This document shows, in pieces, positions 46,920-56,231 of a DNA stretch of 64,000 bases. Both the position numbers and the translations under genes were made by a program. The notes under the pieces are model-generated. The model saw only the letters and a program-made list of their open reading frames with translations. It was not told the DNA's origin and made no database searches. Each line of letters starts with the position of its first letter. The stretch's first letter is position 1. Source of the stretch: JACRDG01 sp963760985 (GTDB lineage: Bacteria; Desulfobacterota; Desulfomonilia; Desulfomonilales; Desulfomonilaceae); NCBI GenBank assembly GCA_963760985.1, contig CAVXFM010000002.1, positions 1 to 64,000 on the forward strand. Direction: 5' to 3'.

Positions 46920-48210
46920 TCAGAAAGGGGCTTTACGGAGAATGCTCTGTTCTCTTGCCGGCCCCACTGAAACAAGATTCACAGGAACGCCGGTCAGGTG
47001 TTCAACGGTTTCCACATAATCTCTGGCATTTTTTGGCAGATCCTCGAAGGATCGACACATATCCAAAGGCTCTTCCCATCCTTTCACTTCTCGATACAGC
47101 GGTACGAGCTTATCAAAATCATGGATGTCCGCGGGCACACGATCAATGACCTTGCCGTCGAGCTCATACCCGGTGGCTATCCGCAAGGGAGAGATACCCG
47201 TGAGCACGTCCATCTTGGTCAACGCAATGCCGGTAAGGCCGTTGAGCCGGATGCTGTGATTCACCAGCACCAGGTCAAGCCAGCCGCACCGCCTGGGTCT
47301 GCCCGTGGTAGCCCCGAATTCTCCTCCGATGCGACGGAGTTCGTCTCCCAACTGGTCTCGCAATTCGGTAGGGAATCCACCTTCCCCGACGCGAGTGCAG
47401 TAGGCCTTGACTACGCCCCAGATCTTGGTGATCCGCGTGGGACTCACCCCTGAGCCGCAACAGACATTACCGACCACCACATTGGATGAGGTAACGAACG
47501 GATAGGTCCCATGATCGATGTCAAGGAGCGTTCCTTGCGCGCCTTCGAAACAGAACACGGCTGCCTGACTCAATGCGTTGGTACAAGACGTTCGCAGCGT
47601 CCGTGATGTGCGGCGCGAGATCCCGGCCGTACTGGAGGTACTGGTTTATGATCTCGTCCGCATCGAGTCTGGGTTTTAGGAAGCGCTTCTCGATCATGAA
47701 GTTCTTTTCGTCAAGGGCAGCGCGCACTCTCTGGCTGAGGCTGTCAGGCCTGAGAAGATCTCCCATGCGGATTCCCATTCTGGATGCCTTGTCCTCATAA
47801 GCCGGCCCGATACCTCTGCCCGTGGTACCGATTTTTGCGTTGCCGAGCAGTTCCTCCCGGCCTTGGTCGATGATCTTGTGGTAAGGCATTATCGCATGAG
47901 CGCGGTCTGAGATAATCAATTGCTGATCGTTCGAGAAGTAGCCTTTCCGTCGCAGGGCTTCCTTTTCTTCGAGCACCAGCCCGGGATCAACCACCATGCC
48001 GTTGGCGATAATGTTGAGCGTGTCGGCATGGAGTATCCCGGAAGGTATGAGGTGAACGATAACCTGCTCACCGCCGACCTTCAAGGTGTGCCCCGCGTTG
48101 CTGCCTCCTTGGAAACGAACGACCACGTCCGCCCTGCTGGTAAGCAGGTCCACAATTTTCCCTTTGCCTTCGTCGCCCCATTGGGTTCCCACTACTACGA
48201 GAGTGTTCAA
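46920..48210 (-). CDS. purA: Adenylosuccinate synthetase PurA, frameshifted
   Basis: GTP-dependent enzyme joining IMP and aspartate in AMP synthesis. The N-terminus VVVGTQWGDEGKGK, QGGSNAGHT and IGTTGRGIGPAYEDKA are family signatures; the C-terminal half contains FEGAQGTLLDIDHGTYPFVTSSN and ALTKMDVLTG. The halves are split at 47548-47550, where an A run (T on the coding strand) has one base too many; deleting it gives GSRVLFEGAQGTLLD. TTG 48210 gives the usual beginning MNTLVVVGTQWGDEGKG; ATG 48273 would overlap serC. It follows serC by 43 bases, so they form an operon. An essential-type gene this intact suggests a sequence error. Confidence 0.92.
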
Positions 48211-48253
48211 ACTACCATGCCTTTCTCTGTACGAATTGGGTTGTCCATCACGA

Positions 48254-49338
48254 TCAGCCGTTTTTGTCGGCAAACACTTTCATGAAATCGACAAGGCTGC
48301 GTATCGCTTGGATGTCCAAAGCGTTGTATATGGAGGCCCGGCACCCGCCCACAGACCGGTGACCTTTCAAACCACCCAATCCGTTTTCCAGAGCTTCCGC
48401 GATGAATTTCTTTTCCAGGTTCTCATCAGCGAGACGGAAGGTGACGTTCATCATGGATCGACTGTCAGCGTCGGCAGTTCCACGGTACAGGTCATTTCCG
48501 TCAATAAAACCATAGAGCAAATCGGCCTTCTCGCGATTACGCTTTTCCATGGCCGCGAGATCGCCCACTGTGTCCTCGATCCACTTGAGTACAGCTGGAC
48601 CATATAAATCGACACGCACGGCGGAGTGTTATACAGCGAGTTCTTGCCTGCGTGCGTCGAGTCCTGCAGCATGGTCGGGATGTCTTTGGGGACTCGTTCC
48701 AGCATGTCGTCCCGAATAATGACCACGGTTACCCCCGCAGGGCCAAGGTTCTTCTGCGCCCCTGCGTAGATGAGACCAAACGGCGCGGTATCCAACGGTC
48801 TGCAGAGAATATCGGACGACATGTCGGAAACCAACGGAACTGAGCCAACGCGGGGGGTGCCGGCCCATTGAGTCCCCTCGATGGTGTTGTTGGAGGTGTA
48901 ATGCAAGTACGCGGCACCGGGTGTCGCGGAAATCTCTTTGGGAATATAACTGAAATTGCGGTCCTCACTGGACGCGAGCACTTTGAGATTCTTCTTGAGG
49001 ATTTGAGCCTCTTTGATGGCCTTCTTGGACCAGGAGCCTGTGTTCACGTAATCCGCGGACGCGCCGTCGGGGAGCAGGTTCATAGGGACCATGAAGAATT
49101 GGCTGCTTGCGCCACCCTGGAGAAACATGACCTTGAAATTGTCTCCCAATTTCAGCAACCGTCTGATGCGCGCCACGGCATCGTTGAGCACGCCTTCGAA
49201 CGCAGCGGACCGGTGGCTCACCTCGCTGATTGACATACCGGAGCCCTGAAAATTCAGGAATTCTTCCTTCACCTGCTCAAGGACCTGGACCGGCAGGGCG
49301 GCCGGGCCAGGATTAAAGTTATGAATGCGAGCGGCCAT
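48254..49338 (-). CDS. serC: Phosphoserine aminotransferase SerC, frameshifted
   Basis: PLP enzyme making phosphoserine in serine biosynthesis (class V aminotransferase). The opening HNFNPGPAALPVQVLEQV and the PLP-lysine region FGLIYAGAQKNLGPAGVTVVIIRDD are diagnostic. A base is missing near 48592 (a G in the coding strand), after SIYMVQL; restoring it joins to VLKWIEDTVGDLAAMEKRN. Corrected length about 361 is normal. ATG 49338 has AGGAGG upstream. purA follows in the same direction. Confidence 0.92.
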
Positions 49339-49643
49339 TGCGTCTTACCTCCTAGTGGTTATGAGAAAACACGATTCCGGGCAAGGCCGTTATTTTAGCC
49401 CATAAATCCAACCGATTTCAACCCAAAAGCCTGCTCTCGGCAAAACGCGATTGAAAAAGTCGTGTGCCGGCACTATCATGAGTCCAGGGCCACATGTTCG
49501 CCGGAGCGGGTATGAGTACGAGGAACTGTACGCATAAGCCCTTTTTCACAGGCATATGGGCCTTGGTCGCGCAATCCGGGGCACTGCCCACTGTCGCGCA
49601 GTGCGGTGCCGGGAATTCACGCGAGTTCGTCGGAGGAGCATTC

Positions 49644-49967
49644 ATGGGCGAGAAAGTTCAACATATTCTCTACAGCCTCTTGCCTCTGATCCTGATCATC
49701 TTCGTCTCGTGGTTTTTCAGTTTTCTGGGATCTCGGGTCAAGAAACAGACCGAGCAAACGTCTTATCCCGCGACTGCCGAAACCGAAAGCGACACGATGC
49801 ATATGGTCTTTGATGAAGACGAGGAAATGGAGTCTCCCAGACCGGCTCCAGGTTTCCTTGGATTACCCATGCCTCCCACGGAATCCGACGCTACGCTCTG
49901 GCGACCCCAGCCAACGGGTCCGCAAATCACCCCCAAGCCTATTGAGCCCAAATGGTGGGGCGCATGA
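49644..49967 (+). CDS. Small single-pass membrane protein
   Basis: A 107-residue protein with one membrane helix near the N-terminus (about residues 9-27, LYSLLPLILIIFVSWFFSFL). A highly polar, acidic then Pro-rich tail follows (FDEDEEMESPRP...PKPIEPKWWGA). ATG 49644 follows GGAGG at 7 nt. It overlaps the next gene by four bases (ATGA), so the two are probably expressed together. No family recognised. Confidence 0.65.
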   Translation: MGEKVQHILYSLLPLILIIFVSWFFSFLGSRVKKQTEQTSYPATAETESDTMHMVFDEDEEMESPRPAPGFLGLPMPPTESDATLWRPQPTGPQITPKPIEPKWWGA

Positions 49968-50504
49968 GCGATAAGACAGCAAGCCAAAAGGGAGCCCTCC
50001 CATTCTGTACTCGGTCGTGGGCAGTTTGGATCGTCGGTACTCGCGTTCGCTCTAGTGGCGGGCACGGCACAGAGTTCCCGCGGGCAGGCTCGGCCCAAGG
50101 AGCATGCGGTCAAAGAACCCTCGGGCGAGTTTTCATGGGAGATGCCAGGCCGGGTGTCTATCTACGACCTTCAGTTCGGGCCGGCTATTTTAAAAGAAAA
50201 GAAGTGGGACTTCCTCGGCAACATGAAATCATTCAGCGCGGGGGAGTTCAAGGGGCGGCTTACGCTGATGGTTCGATTCTCGTACAAGGCGTCAAAGGCA
50301 GAAATCCCTATCAAATTCATCATCAAGCTTCCGGGAGCACGGCAGTACGAGGAGACCGTAAACCTTACGAAACGCGAAGGAAGGTATAGTTACCACTTTA
50401 CCATCCACGACCCTGAAAATTTTATCGGCAGTGGATCTGTCTACCTGTACTACGGCTTCAGCATGGTGGACGTGCTGCCCTTCACCATTATGCCCGGTTC
50501 ATGA
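49964..50504 (+). CDS. Exported hypothetical protein, probably frameshifted
   Basis: From ATG 49964, overlapping the previous stop, the frame encodes MSDKTASQKG and a hydrophobic start (SWAVWIV). One extra G near 50036 shifts it; dropping it continues VLAFALVAGTAQSSRGQARP, a good signal peptide with an Ala-x-Ser cleavage region. The mature part (about 130 residues) is beta-rich: IPIKFIIKLPGARQYEETVN, SGSVYLYYGFSMVDVLPFTI. Total about 179 residues. No family recognised; probably periplasmic or outer-membrane. The operon partner is the membrane protein upstream. Confidence 0.62.
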
Positions 50505-50590
50505 CATCCCCTCGCACGCCAGTTGTGTAAATGCTTCTCCTCTCGGGGTAATCACACACGGCGCGGTCATAGCGCTGTGCGAGCTTCACC

Positions 50591-51340
50591 ATGACACAAA
50601 AGACCGGCAAAGTCCGTTTGGACACGCTGATGCTGGAACAAGGGCTCGTGTCCTCACGCCATAAAGCCAGCGCCCTTATCATGGCGGGCAAGGTGCGTGT
50701 TGATGGCCAGAAAATCGAGAAACCGGGCAGGGAAGTCCCCCTGAACGCGGAACTCACCGTGGAAGAAGAACTGCGGTACGTGAGCCGTGGCGGGCTCAAG
50801 CTGGAGGCGGCGCTCCGGGGATTCACCATAGATCCCAAAGGTCTGGTGGTCCTGGACGCGGGCGCATCCACAGGCGGCTTTACCGATTGTCTGCTCCAAC
50901 ATGGCGCTGCCGGCGTGGTGGCGGTGGATGTCGGGTACGGCCAGTTGGACTGGCGGCTGCGGAACGATCCACGAGTCGCCGTGATGGAGAGGAAAAACAT
51001 TCGGCATATGGACAGAAAGGCGCTTCCCCGTCCGGTAGACGCTGCCGTCGCGGACCTGTCCTTTATTTCACTGAAGCTGGTCCTGCCCGGACTATGGAAG
51101 CTGATTCCCCCTGGAGCATGGGTAATCGCCCTGGTGAAGCCCCAATTCGAGGTAGGCCGAGGGGAAGTGGGCAAAGGGGGAGTGGTGAGAGAGCTTCAGA
51201 GAATAAAAGCCGCGGTGGAGAGCGTGAAAGCCTTTTCCAGAGAGTGCGGATTCAAGGTGCTTGGTGAGTTGAAGAGCCCGATCAAAGGCCCAAAAGGAAA
51301 TCAAGAGGTCTTGGTCTATCTGAGGAAGCCGAATGCCTGA
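50591..51340 (+). CDS. tlyA: TlyA-family rRNA methyltransferase
   Basis: A 249-residue cytosolic protein: N-terminal S4 RNA-binding domain (RLDTLMLEQGLVSSRHKASALI) followed by a SAM-dependent methyltransferase of the FtsJ type, with the SAM-binding loop VVLDAGASTGGFTDCLL and VKPQFEVGRGEVGKGG. TlyA-type enzymes 2'-O-methylate rRNA cytidines; some are also annotated as hemolysins, a label without biochemical support here. It is transcribed towards the convergent pgeF gene. Confidence 0.92.
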   Translation: MTQKTGKVRLDTLMLEQGLVSSRHKASALIMAGKVRVDGQKIEKPGREVPLNAELTVEEELRYVSRGGLKLEAALRGFTIDPKGLVVLDAGASTGGFTDCLLQHGAAGVVAVDVGYGQLDWRLRNDPRVAVMERKNIRHMDRKALPRPVDAAVADLSFISLKLVLPGLWKLIPPGAWVIALVKPQFEVGRGEVGKGGVVRELQRIKAAVESVKAFSRECGFKVLGELKSPIKGPKGNQEVLVYLRKPNA

Positions 51341-51357
51341 ATCCGGCTTAACTCCTT

Positions 51358-52181
51358 CTACTCCCTGAATCCGACGACCGACATATGGCGTCCCGACGGG
51401 CTTCCATCTCTCCTGTGGGAAAACAGAAGTTGTGGCGAACAGCACGTGCACAGTGCGAGGTCCCGGATGTTCTTGCTCGGGATTCCCTCTCGCGATAATT
51501 CGGCCCGGTTCGCGGCAGCAAGATCAAGAGTCCGCCTTTCTCCTTCAGATCCCTTTTTCCAGACCTTACCGATGAAGCGTTCCCCGTGAGGCACGCTCTC
51601 ACAGAAGGGAACGAGGTACCGTGTCGTCCACCTCGTAGCAACAGGCCCCGATAGCCGGCCCTACTGCCGCCACGATGTCTTGAACACGGCTTTTGAAGCG
51701 GTCCTTCATGATCTGGACCACCTTTCGGGTTATCCTCTTCACCGTTCCGCGCCATCCCGCATGCACTGCTGCAGCAACCCGGCCGACCCGATCCATGAGG
51801 AGAATCGGCACACAATCAGCGGTTTTGATCGCAGGATACACACCGGGAACCGCAGTGATCATCGCGTCCACTTGCGGACGGACCTCCGGAACCGCATCCA
51901 GGTACGGCCACGTCATCTCCATGCACCTGGAGGCAGGTCACAATCCTGCTCGGATCAATTTTGAGGTGCACACTCAGTACCTCAAGGTTACGGAGCACAT
52001 TTTCCCGTGAGTCGCCCTGCTGTACGGAGAAATTCAAGCTGCGAAACGGCTGGGGAGAACAGCCGCCCGAGCGGAGAGAAAAAGCCATCACTGCACGGTA
52101 TTGATCGGCCTCTGAAAGGACCAGAGCTACATCGCCTTTGACGCGAGAGATCAATTGGCGGTCCGCGTCAAGAAAAGTCAT
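51358..52181 (-). CDS. pgeF: Polyphenol oxidase/purine nucleoside phosphorylase-like protein (YfiH/PgeF), two frameshifts
   Basis: Member of the YfiH (DUF152, LACC1-like) family, linked to purine nucleoside processing and peptidoglycan editing. Family motifs: TADCVPILLMD, VHAGWRGTVKRI (His and Cys metal ligands), IGACCYEVDD and the closing LALCTCCSPQLLFSHRRDG. Two one-base excesses split it. Near 51901-51902 removal gives VAVLDAVPEVRPQVDAM. Near 51615-51616 removal gives DTVLVPFCESVPHGERF. Corrected length about 274 residues, typical. The start at ATG 52181 is uncertain; AGGTAG lies 6 nt away. The metal-binding residues in all pieces are intact. Confidence 0.85.
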
Positions 52182-52284
52182 GGGCAAACTACCTGCGATG
52201 ATTCGTGGCCGAGGCTGTCGTACTCTGGATGTGTGACATGAGAAGGAGTCATCGCAGTTCACCTTCGAGGGGGTTGGCATCCTG

Positions 52285-52764
52285 TCATGACGAGGACGGA
52301 GTGTCCTCGCTCTTGCCAAAGAACTCAAGCCATTCGTCCACGTCCACTTGAGAATTGTTCTCGGCCTCTCCCGGCGACACCAGTTCCAGAGCTTCTCTCA
52401 GTAGCTGCCGGAACTTGTGCGAGGCCAGCGTCCGTGAACCTTGCCGCGCGGCAAAGGAAACAAGCGCCTTATCCGAAGACACCATTATCATGTCCCGTTT
52501 GTGCGAGCTGTTCCGCACCAGTTCTTTGATGCGGCTGTCCGCATCCGCACCAGGCCGGGCATAGAGGATTTTCACACCTTTGAACATACGCCCCTCTGGG
52601 AATTGTTCATCCGGTTGTCCGTCGAATACCACCTTGAGTTTGACCCTGTGCGCGGAGACGAATCGTGCAAGATCATGGATCAGCTGCCTGCGCGCGCGGG
52701 GCAGGTCCCGGCCGGTTCCGGGAGGTTGCCCCATCACATTGTTTCCGTCCACCACATAGGGCAT
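52285..52764 (-). CDS. YacP-like NYN-domain ribonuclease
   Basis: A 159-residue protein of the NYN/PIN-like YacP (Rae1-type) family, associated with translation-dependent mRNA cleavage. The fold begins with YVVDGNNVMG (catalytic Asp), followed by VKLKVVFDG and MIMVSSDKALVSFAARQGSR (acidic active-site loops). ATG 52764 is selected because relatives start just before the VVDGxN motif; upstream in-frame ATGs add an unconserved region. Its promoter would lie close to or within the family B repeat upstream. Confidence 0.8.
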   Translation of the reverse strand: MPYVVDGNNVMGQPPGTGRDLPRARRQLIHDLARFVSAHRVKLKVVFDGQPDEQFPEGRMFKGVKILYARPGADADSRIKELVRNSSHKRDMIMVSSDKALVSFAARQGSRTLASHKFRQLLREALELVSPGEAENNSQVDVDEWLEFFGKSEDTPSSS

Positions 52765-52876
52765 TCTGCGCGGTTTCCTGCCTGCGAGGAGGCTGTTGCA
52801 TGACCCCATCATGGTGACTATCGCACGACTCAGAGCCCGGTCCACCTTCTCGGACCAGTGGTCTGATCTTATAACG

Positions 52877-52991
52877 GCGTGCGCCAATTCAGGTATACTG
52901 GCAAGTAGGCACCATGCCTCCAAAGCGCAGTCAGGCTAGCCGTTCGGAGCGGAGGAGGCATGGCGCCTCACTTAATTCCTTTTGCGCACGC
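52877..52991 (+). repeat. Family B repeat, copy 1
   Basis: About 115 bp with inverted ends GCGTGCGCCAA and TTTTGCGCACGC. The interior contains GGAGGAGGCATGG and TCAGGCTAGCCGTTCGG. It is about 85% alike by eye to copy 2 at 57775-57896, which is inserted in a family A element. It lies upstream of the YacP-like gene. Confidence 0.75.
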
Positions 52992-53104
52992 GGGGAAAAG
53001 GAATCTGAGCTGCCAATCTTTTTTTGGATACGTGCGCCGAAACTCCTCGGAATCTGCAATGTGGTGCGACGTCTCCCCGAACGCAGGATCACGCAACCGC
53101 CTCC

Positions 53105-53404
53105 TACTCTCTGATGAATCCTATATACACAAGGAGGAGACCAAGAAGGCCAAATGCCGCAAAGGCCCATACCAGATCGCCGAGCCCTGATTGGTCGCCT
53201 CGGGGCCACAGATAATGATAAATGATTCCGCCACCCATCAGGCCACCGATTGGAAGCGAAACGTCACTTCATGCCGACCCATGTAGCATATATGAAAATG
53301 ATCAGACAAAAGCCTATGAACCACGGATTAAACAGCAGTTCTCCTGGTCCGGAGACGCCCAGGAAATGATTGATGCTTTCAAAGAAACGGCTCAGACCTT
53401 CCAT
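53105..53404 (-). CDS. Small two-helix membrane protein, probably frameshifted
   Basis: From ATG 53404 the frame reads MEGLSRFFESINHFLGVSGP and a membrane helix (FIGFCLIIFIYATWVGM), then stops at TGA 53264-53266. One base dropped from the preceding TT at 53268-53269 continues SDVSLPIGGLMGGGIIYHYL and a second helix (FAAFGLLGLLLVYIGFI), ending at TAG 53105. Total about 99 residues. Ribosome site GGCGGTG is modest. No family recognised; the two halves make a natural two-pass protein, so joining them is likely but not proven. Confidence 0.55.
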
Positions 53405-53776
53405 GATATCACCGCCTGATAATGAATAGGGAATGCCATAAAACCCCTGGGAAACTCTAACATGCGGCAATCGAAAAGGCAAACCATATTGGCCGACTAA
53501 CCTGCTTGACAATAGCCGGACAAGATGAGAAAAACATATGCTACTACGGTACACCGGGGAGACCGCAGCTTGGTTTGTCACTCCCTTCACGACCGACCGC
53601 TATCTTGAACTACCCCGACCGAGGGCAATCGATACAGTATCCGAATCTCGGGGCGACGCTCGACTGACGCCTCTCCGGACGGACATGGCCCCGGGGAAAA
53701 GCCGTGCAACGGGTACGGCAACGAGTCGGCATCGCGGTGAAGGACTGATATCCCCGGAAAGCACTTGGAGAACTTC
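53405..53776. other. Divergent intergenic region upstream of fusA
   Basis: About 370 bases between the two-helix membrane protein and fusA, reading away on both strands. No repeat or clear gene is present. The last 15 bases have the fusA ribosome site (CTTGGAG). Confidence 0.45.
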
Positions 53777-55810
53777 GTGGCACACCAGCTTTCAAAGACA
53801 AGAAATATCGGGATCATGGCCCACATTGACGCGGGAAAGACCACTCTCACCGAAAGGATACTTTTCTACACCAAAAGGATCCACAAAATCGGGGAAGTGG
53901 ACGAGGGTTCCGCTACCATGGACTATATGCCGCAGGAACAAGAACGAGGCATTACCATTACTTCCGCGGCGACCACCTTTCAGTGGAAGGGCTATGACGT
54001 GCACCTCATCGACACGCCCGGCCACGTGGATTTTACTATTGAAGTGGAGCGCAGTCTGCGGGTTCTCGATGGAGTCGTCGCGGTGCTTTGCGGGGTGGGA
54101 GGGGTCGAACCTCAAACTGAGACCGTGTGGCATCAGGCTGAACGCTACCACATCCCTCGAATCGCTTTTGTGAACAAGCTGGACAGGATCGGATCCGATT
54201 TTCCGCGGGTTATGCTTATGATGCGGGAACGCCTCGGCGCGAACCCGGTCCCGATTCAAATTCCTATGAAGCGGATCGACGATCTTCTTGGGGTGATCGA
54301 CCTCATACGCATGAGAGGCATTGTCTGGGACCAGTCATGCCAGGGCGAGGAATTTCAGTACATCGACATCCCTTCGGAATACCTTGAGGAAGCCCAAGCG
54401 AGTCGCAAGTTCATGCTGGAAGCGGCAGCAGAGATGGATGAGGAACTCCTGGAGCATTACCTCGAACACGACGATTTGGACGAAAAACAGATCATCCAGG
54501 GCCTGAGATCGGGAACTATTCAGAACAAGCTGATTCCGGTTCTTTGTGGATCGGCCCTGAAAAACCAGGGTGTGCAGCCGGTCATTGAAGCGGCCATTGA
54601 TTTTCTCCCTTCCCCCCTGGAAGTTCCGCCCGTGTATGGAGTAAACCCCGAGACCGGAGAACAGGAACTCAGGGAACCCAAGCTAAAAGCCCCGTTATGC
54701 GCGTTTGCCTTCAAAGTCATTATGGATCAGGGCCGCAAGGCCACCTATGTCCGAGTCTATTCCGGTGAACTGCAGGCCGACCATGAGGTTTTGAACGTGA
54801 CCCGATCCGTACGGGAGCGAGTCGCGCGGCTCTTTCTCATGCATGCGAACAAGCGGGAAAAAATCAAGTCCACGCCGGCCGGATGCATCGCGCTGGCTGT
54901 GGGTCTGAAGGAAACCAGAACCGGTGATACGCTGACCGATGGATCTCACCCTATCATCTTGGAATCGCTGGATATGTACAAGCCGGTCATATCCATTGCC
55001 ATCGAGCCGATGACAAGAGCCGATCAGGAAAAGCTGCTCGTCAGCCTGGAGAAACTGGCCATCGAGGACCCCACCTTCACGTATCAAGAGAATGAGGACA
55101 CGGGCCAGTTGCTCATTTCAGGAATGGGAGAGCTGCATCTGGATATCATCCTCGACCGTCTGAAACGGGAATACAGTGTGCAAGTGCATACCGGTAAACC
55201 TCAAGTGGTGTACAAGGAGACTATCCAGTCAAGTGCTCATGCGCATGTGACGTTTGATCGCGAGATCCATGAGGCTCGCCATGTGGGAGAGGTCACCATG
55301 GGTGTTGCACCTGCTGCCCGCGGTGAGGGCATTCTCTTCCAGGTGGCTTCAGGCCTGGAAGACAAGCTTTCTCCTGAAATGATCGCGTCCGTAGAACAGG
55401 GTGCCAGGGAAGCCATGTTGTCAGGAGTGCTCACCGGCAATGAGGTTGATGACGTCAAGATTACTCTGGAAGCCATCGGAGAAGACATATTCTCCATGTC
55501 CGCACTCGGTTTGCGGGTGGCCACATCCCAGGCATGTCGAGAAGCGTGTGAAAAGGCTTCTCCTGTGATCCTTGCGCCGTACATGAACGTGGAAGTCGTG
55601 GTGCCGGATGAGTTTGTCGGCGAAGTGATCGCTGCCCTTAATAGCAGGCACGGCAGATTGGAAGAGGTCACTCCCCGTGGTAAGATCTCGGTGTTGAAAG
55701 CGATCGCGCCGCTCGCATCCATGTTCGGTTACACCACATCCCTGCGCTCTCTGACCCAGGGCAGGGGCGTCTTTACCATGCAGTATTCGCACTACGACGC
55801 GAAAGCCTGA
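53777..55810 (+). CDS. fusA: Elongation factor G
   Basis: Ribosomal translocase GTPase, 677 residues, uninterrupted. P-loop AHIDAGKTT, switch I region ERGITITSAATT, G3 DTPGHVDF, and G4 NKLDRIG are present, with the domain IV and V motifs further on (YANVEV-type: PYMNVEVVVPDEFVGEV; then SLTQGRGVFTMQYSHY). GTG 53777 has GGAG 8 nt upstream and gives VAHQLSKTRNIGIMAHIDAG; TTG 53765 is an alternative. It stands without rpsL/rpsG, so it may be a second EF-G copy. A family A repeat follows the stop. Confidence 0.92.
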   Translation: MAHQLSKTRNIGIMAHIDAGKTTLTERILFYTKRIHKIGEVDEGSATMDYMPQEQERGITITSAATTFQWKGYDVHLIDTPGHVDFTIEVERSLRVLDGVVAVLCGVGGVEPQTETVWHQAERYHIPRIAFVNKLDRIGSDFPRVMLMMRERLGANPVPIQIPMKRIDDLLGVIDLIRMRGIVWDQSCQGEEFQYIDIPSEYLEEAQASRKFMLEAAAEMDEELLEHYLEHDDLDEKQIIQGLRSGTIQNKLIPVLCGSALKNQGVQPVIEAAIDFLPSPLEVPPVYGVNPETGEQELREPKLKAPLCAFAFKVIMDQGRKATYVRVYSGELQADHEVLNVTRSVRERVARLFLMHANKREKIKSTPAGCIALAVGLKETRTGDTLTDGSHPIILESLDMYKPVISIAIEPMTRADQEKLLVSLEKLAIEDPTFTYQENEDTGQLLISGMGELHLDIILDRLKREYSVQVHTGKPQVVYKETIQSSAHAHVTFDREIHEARHVGEVTMGVAPAARGEGILFQVASGLEDKLSPEMIASVEQGAREAMLSGVLTGNEVDDVKITLEAIGEDIFSMSALGLRVATSQACREACEKASPVILAPYMNVEVVVPDEFVGEVIAALNSRHGRLEEVTPRGKISVLKAIAPLASMFGYTTSLRSLTQGRGVFTMQYSHYDAKA

Positions 55811-55952
55811 TGTCGATTCGGGTGCAAACGAGTAAGATGGTTGGGCAGGAGGTCTCATGAGCGAAGTGATGAGACGGCTCTGCGTCGTCCGTGGCGAATG
55901 AGACCCCCATCTGCAACCTGCACCAGGTCATAAATTCACAGCGAATCGGTAT
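55811..55952 (+). repeat. Family A dispersed palindromic repeat, copy 5
   Basis: Starts one base after the fusA stop. GATTCGGGTGCAAACG at the left, GCGAATCGGTAT at the right, with GGTCTCAT/ATGAGACC outer arms and GACGGC...GTCGTC inner hairpin. The arms match copy 1 and differ from copies 2-4 in a compensated pair. Confidence 0.85.
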
Positions 55953-55980
55953 GACGGCGATACGCGAGAATATCAGTTCA

Positions 55981-56013
55981 GGAGAGGCCTTTTCCGAAAA
56001 AGAATCCCCTCCC
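55981..56013 (+). terminator. Family D hairpin after fusA
   Basis: GGAGAGGCCTTTTCC, then GAAAAAGAATCCCCTCC: an interrupted stem about 12 bp long around a CGA loop. It resembles 60899-60932 both in stem and in the following ACCCC. It could end the fusA transcript, although no T-run follows. Confidence 0.45.
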
Positions 56014-56231
56014 GAACCCCACGACACCACGCATGGCGGGGATCATCTCCCCCCCCGAAAGAGTTTTTCCCCGCTTTCTCACCTGTTTCTGTGTGCCTGA
56101 CGGGCCCGAATTTTGTAAACTGTGTATCAGAGGACGCGGGCGGCGAGGAATCCCTTTACCCGTTGTTGGGATGGGATTGGGTCGCGATGGGTACCTTTTG
56201 AAAGGACGTTCTCCGTGACAGGGAGGGGAAG

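Noticed and set aside
52931..53209. A 92-codon minus-strand frame overlapping the two-helix protein
   Set aside because: It overlaps the second membrane helix in another frame and runs into family B; composition is Arg/Pro-rich and not protein-like.
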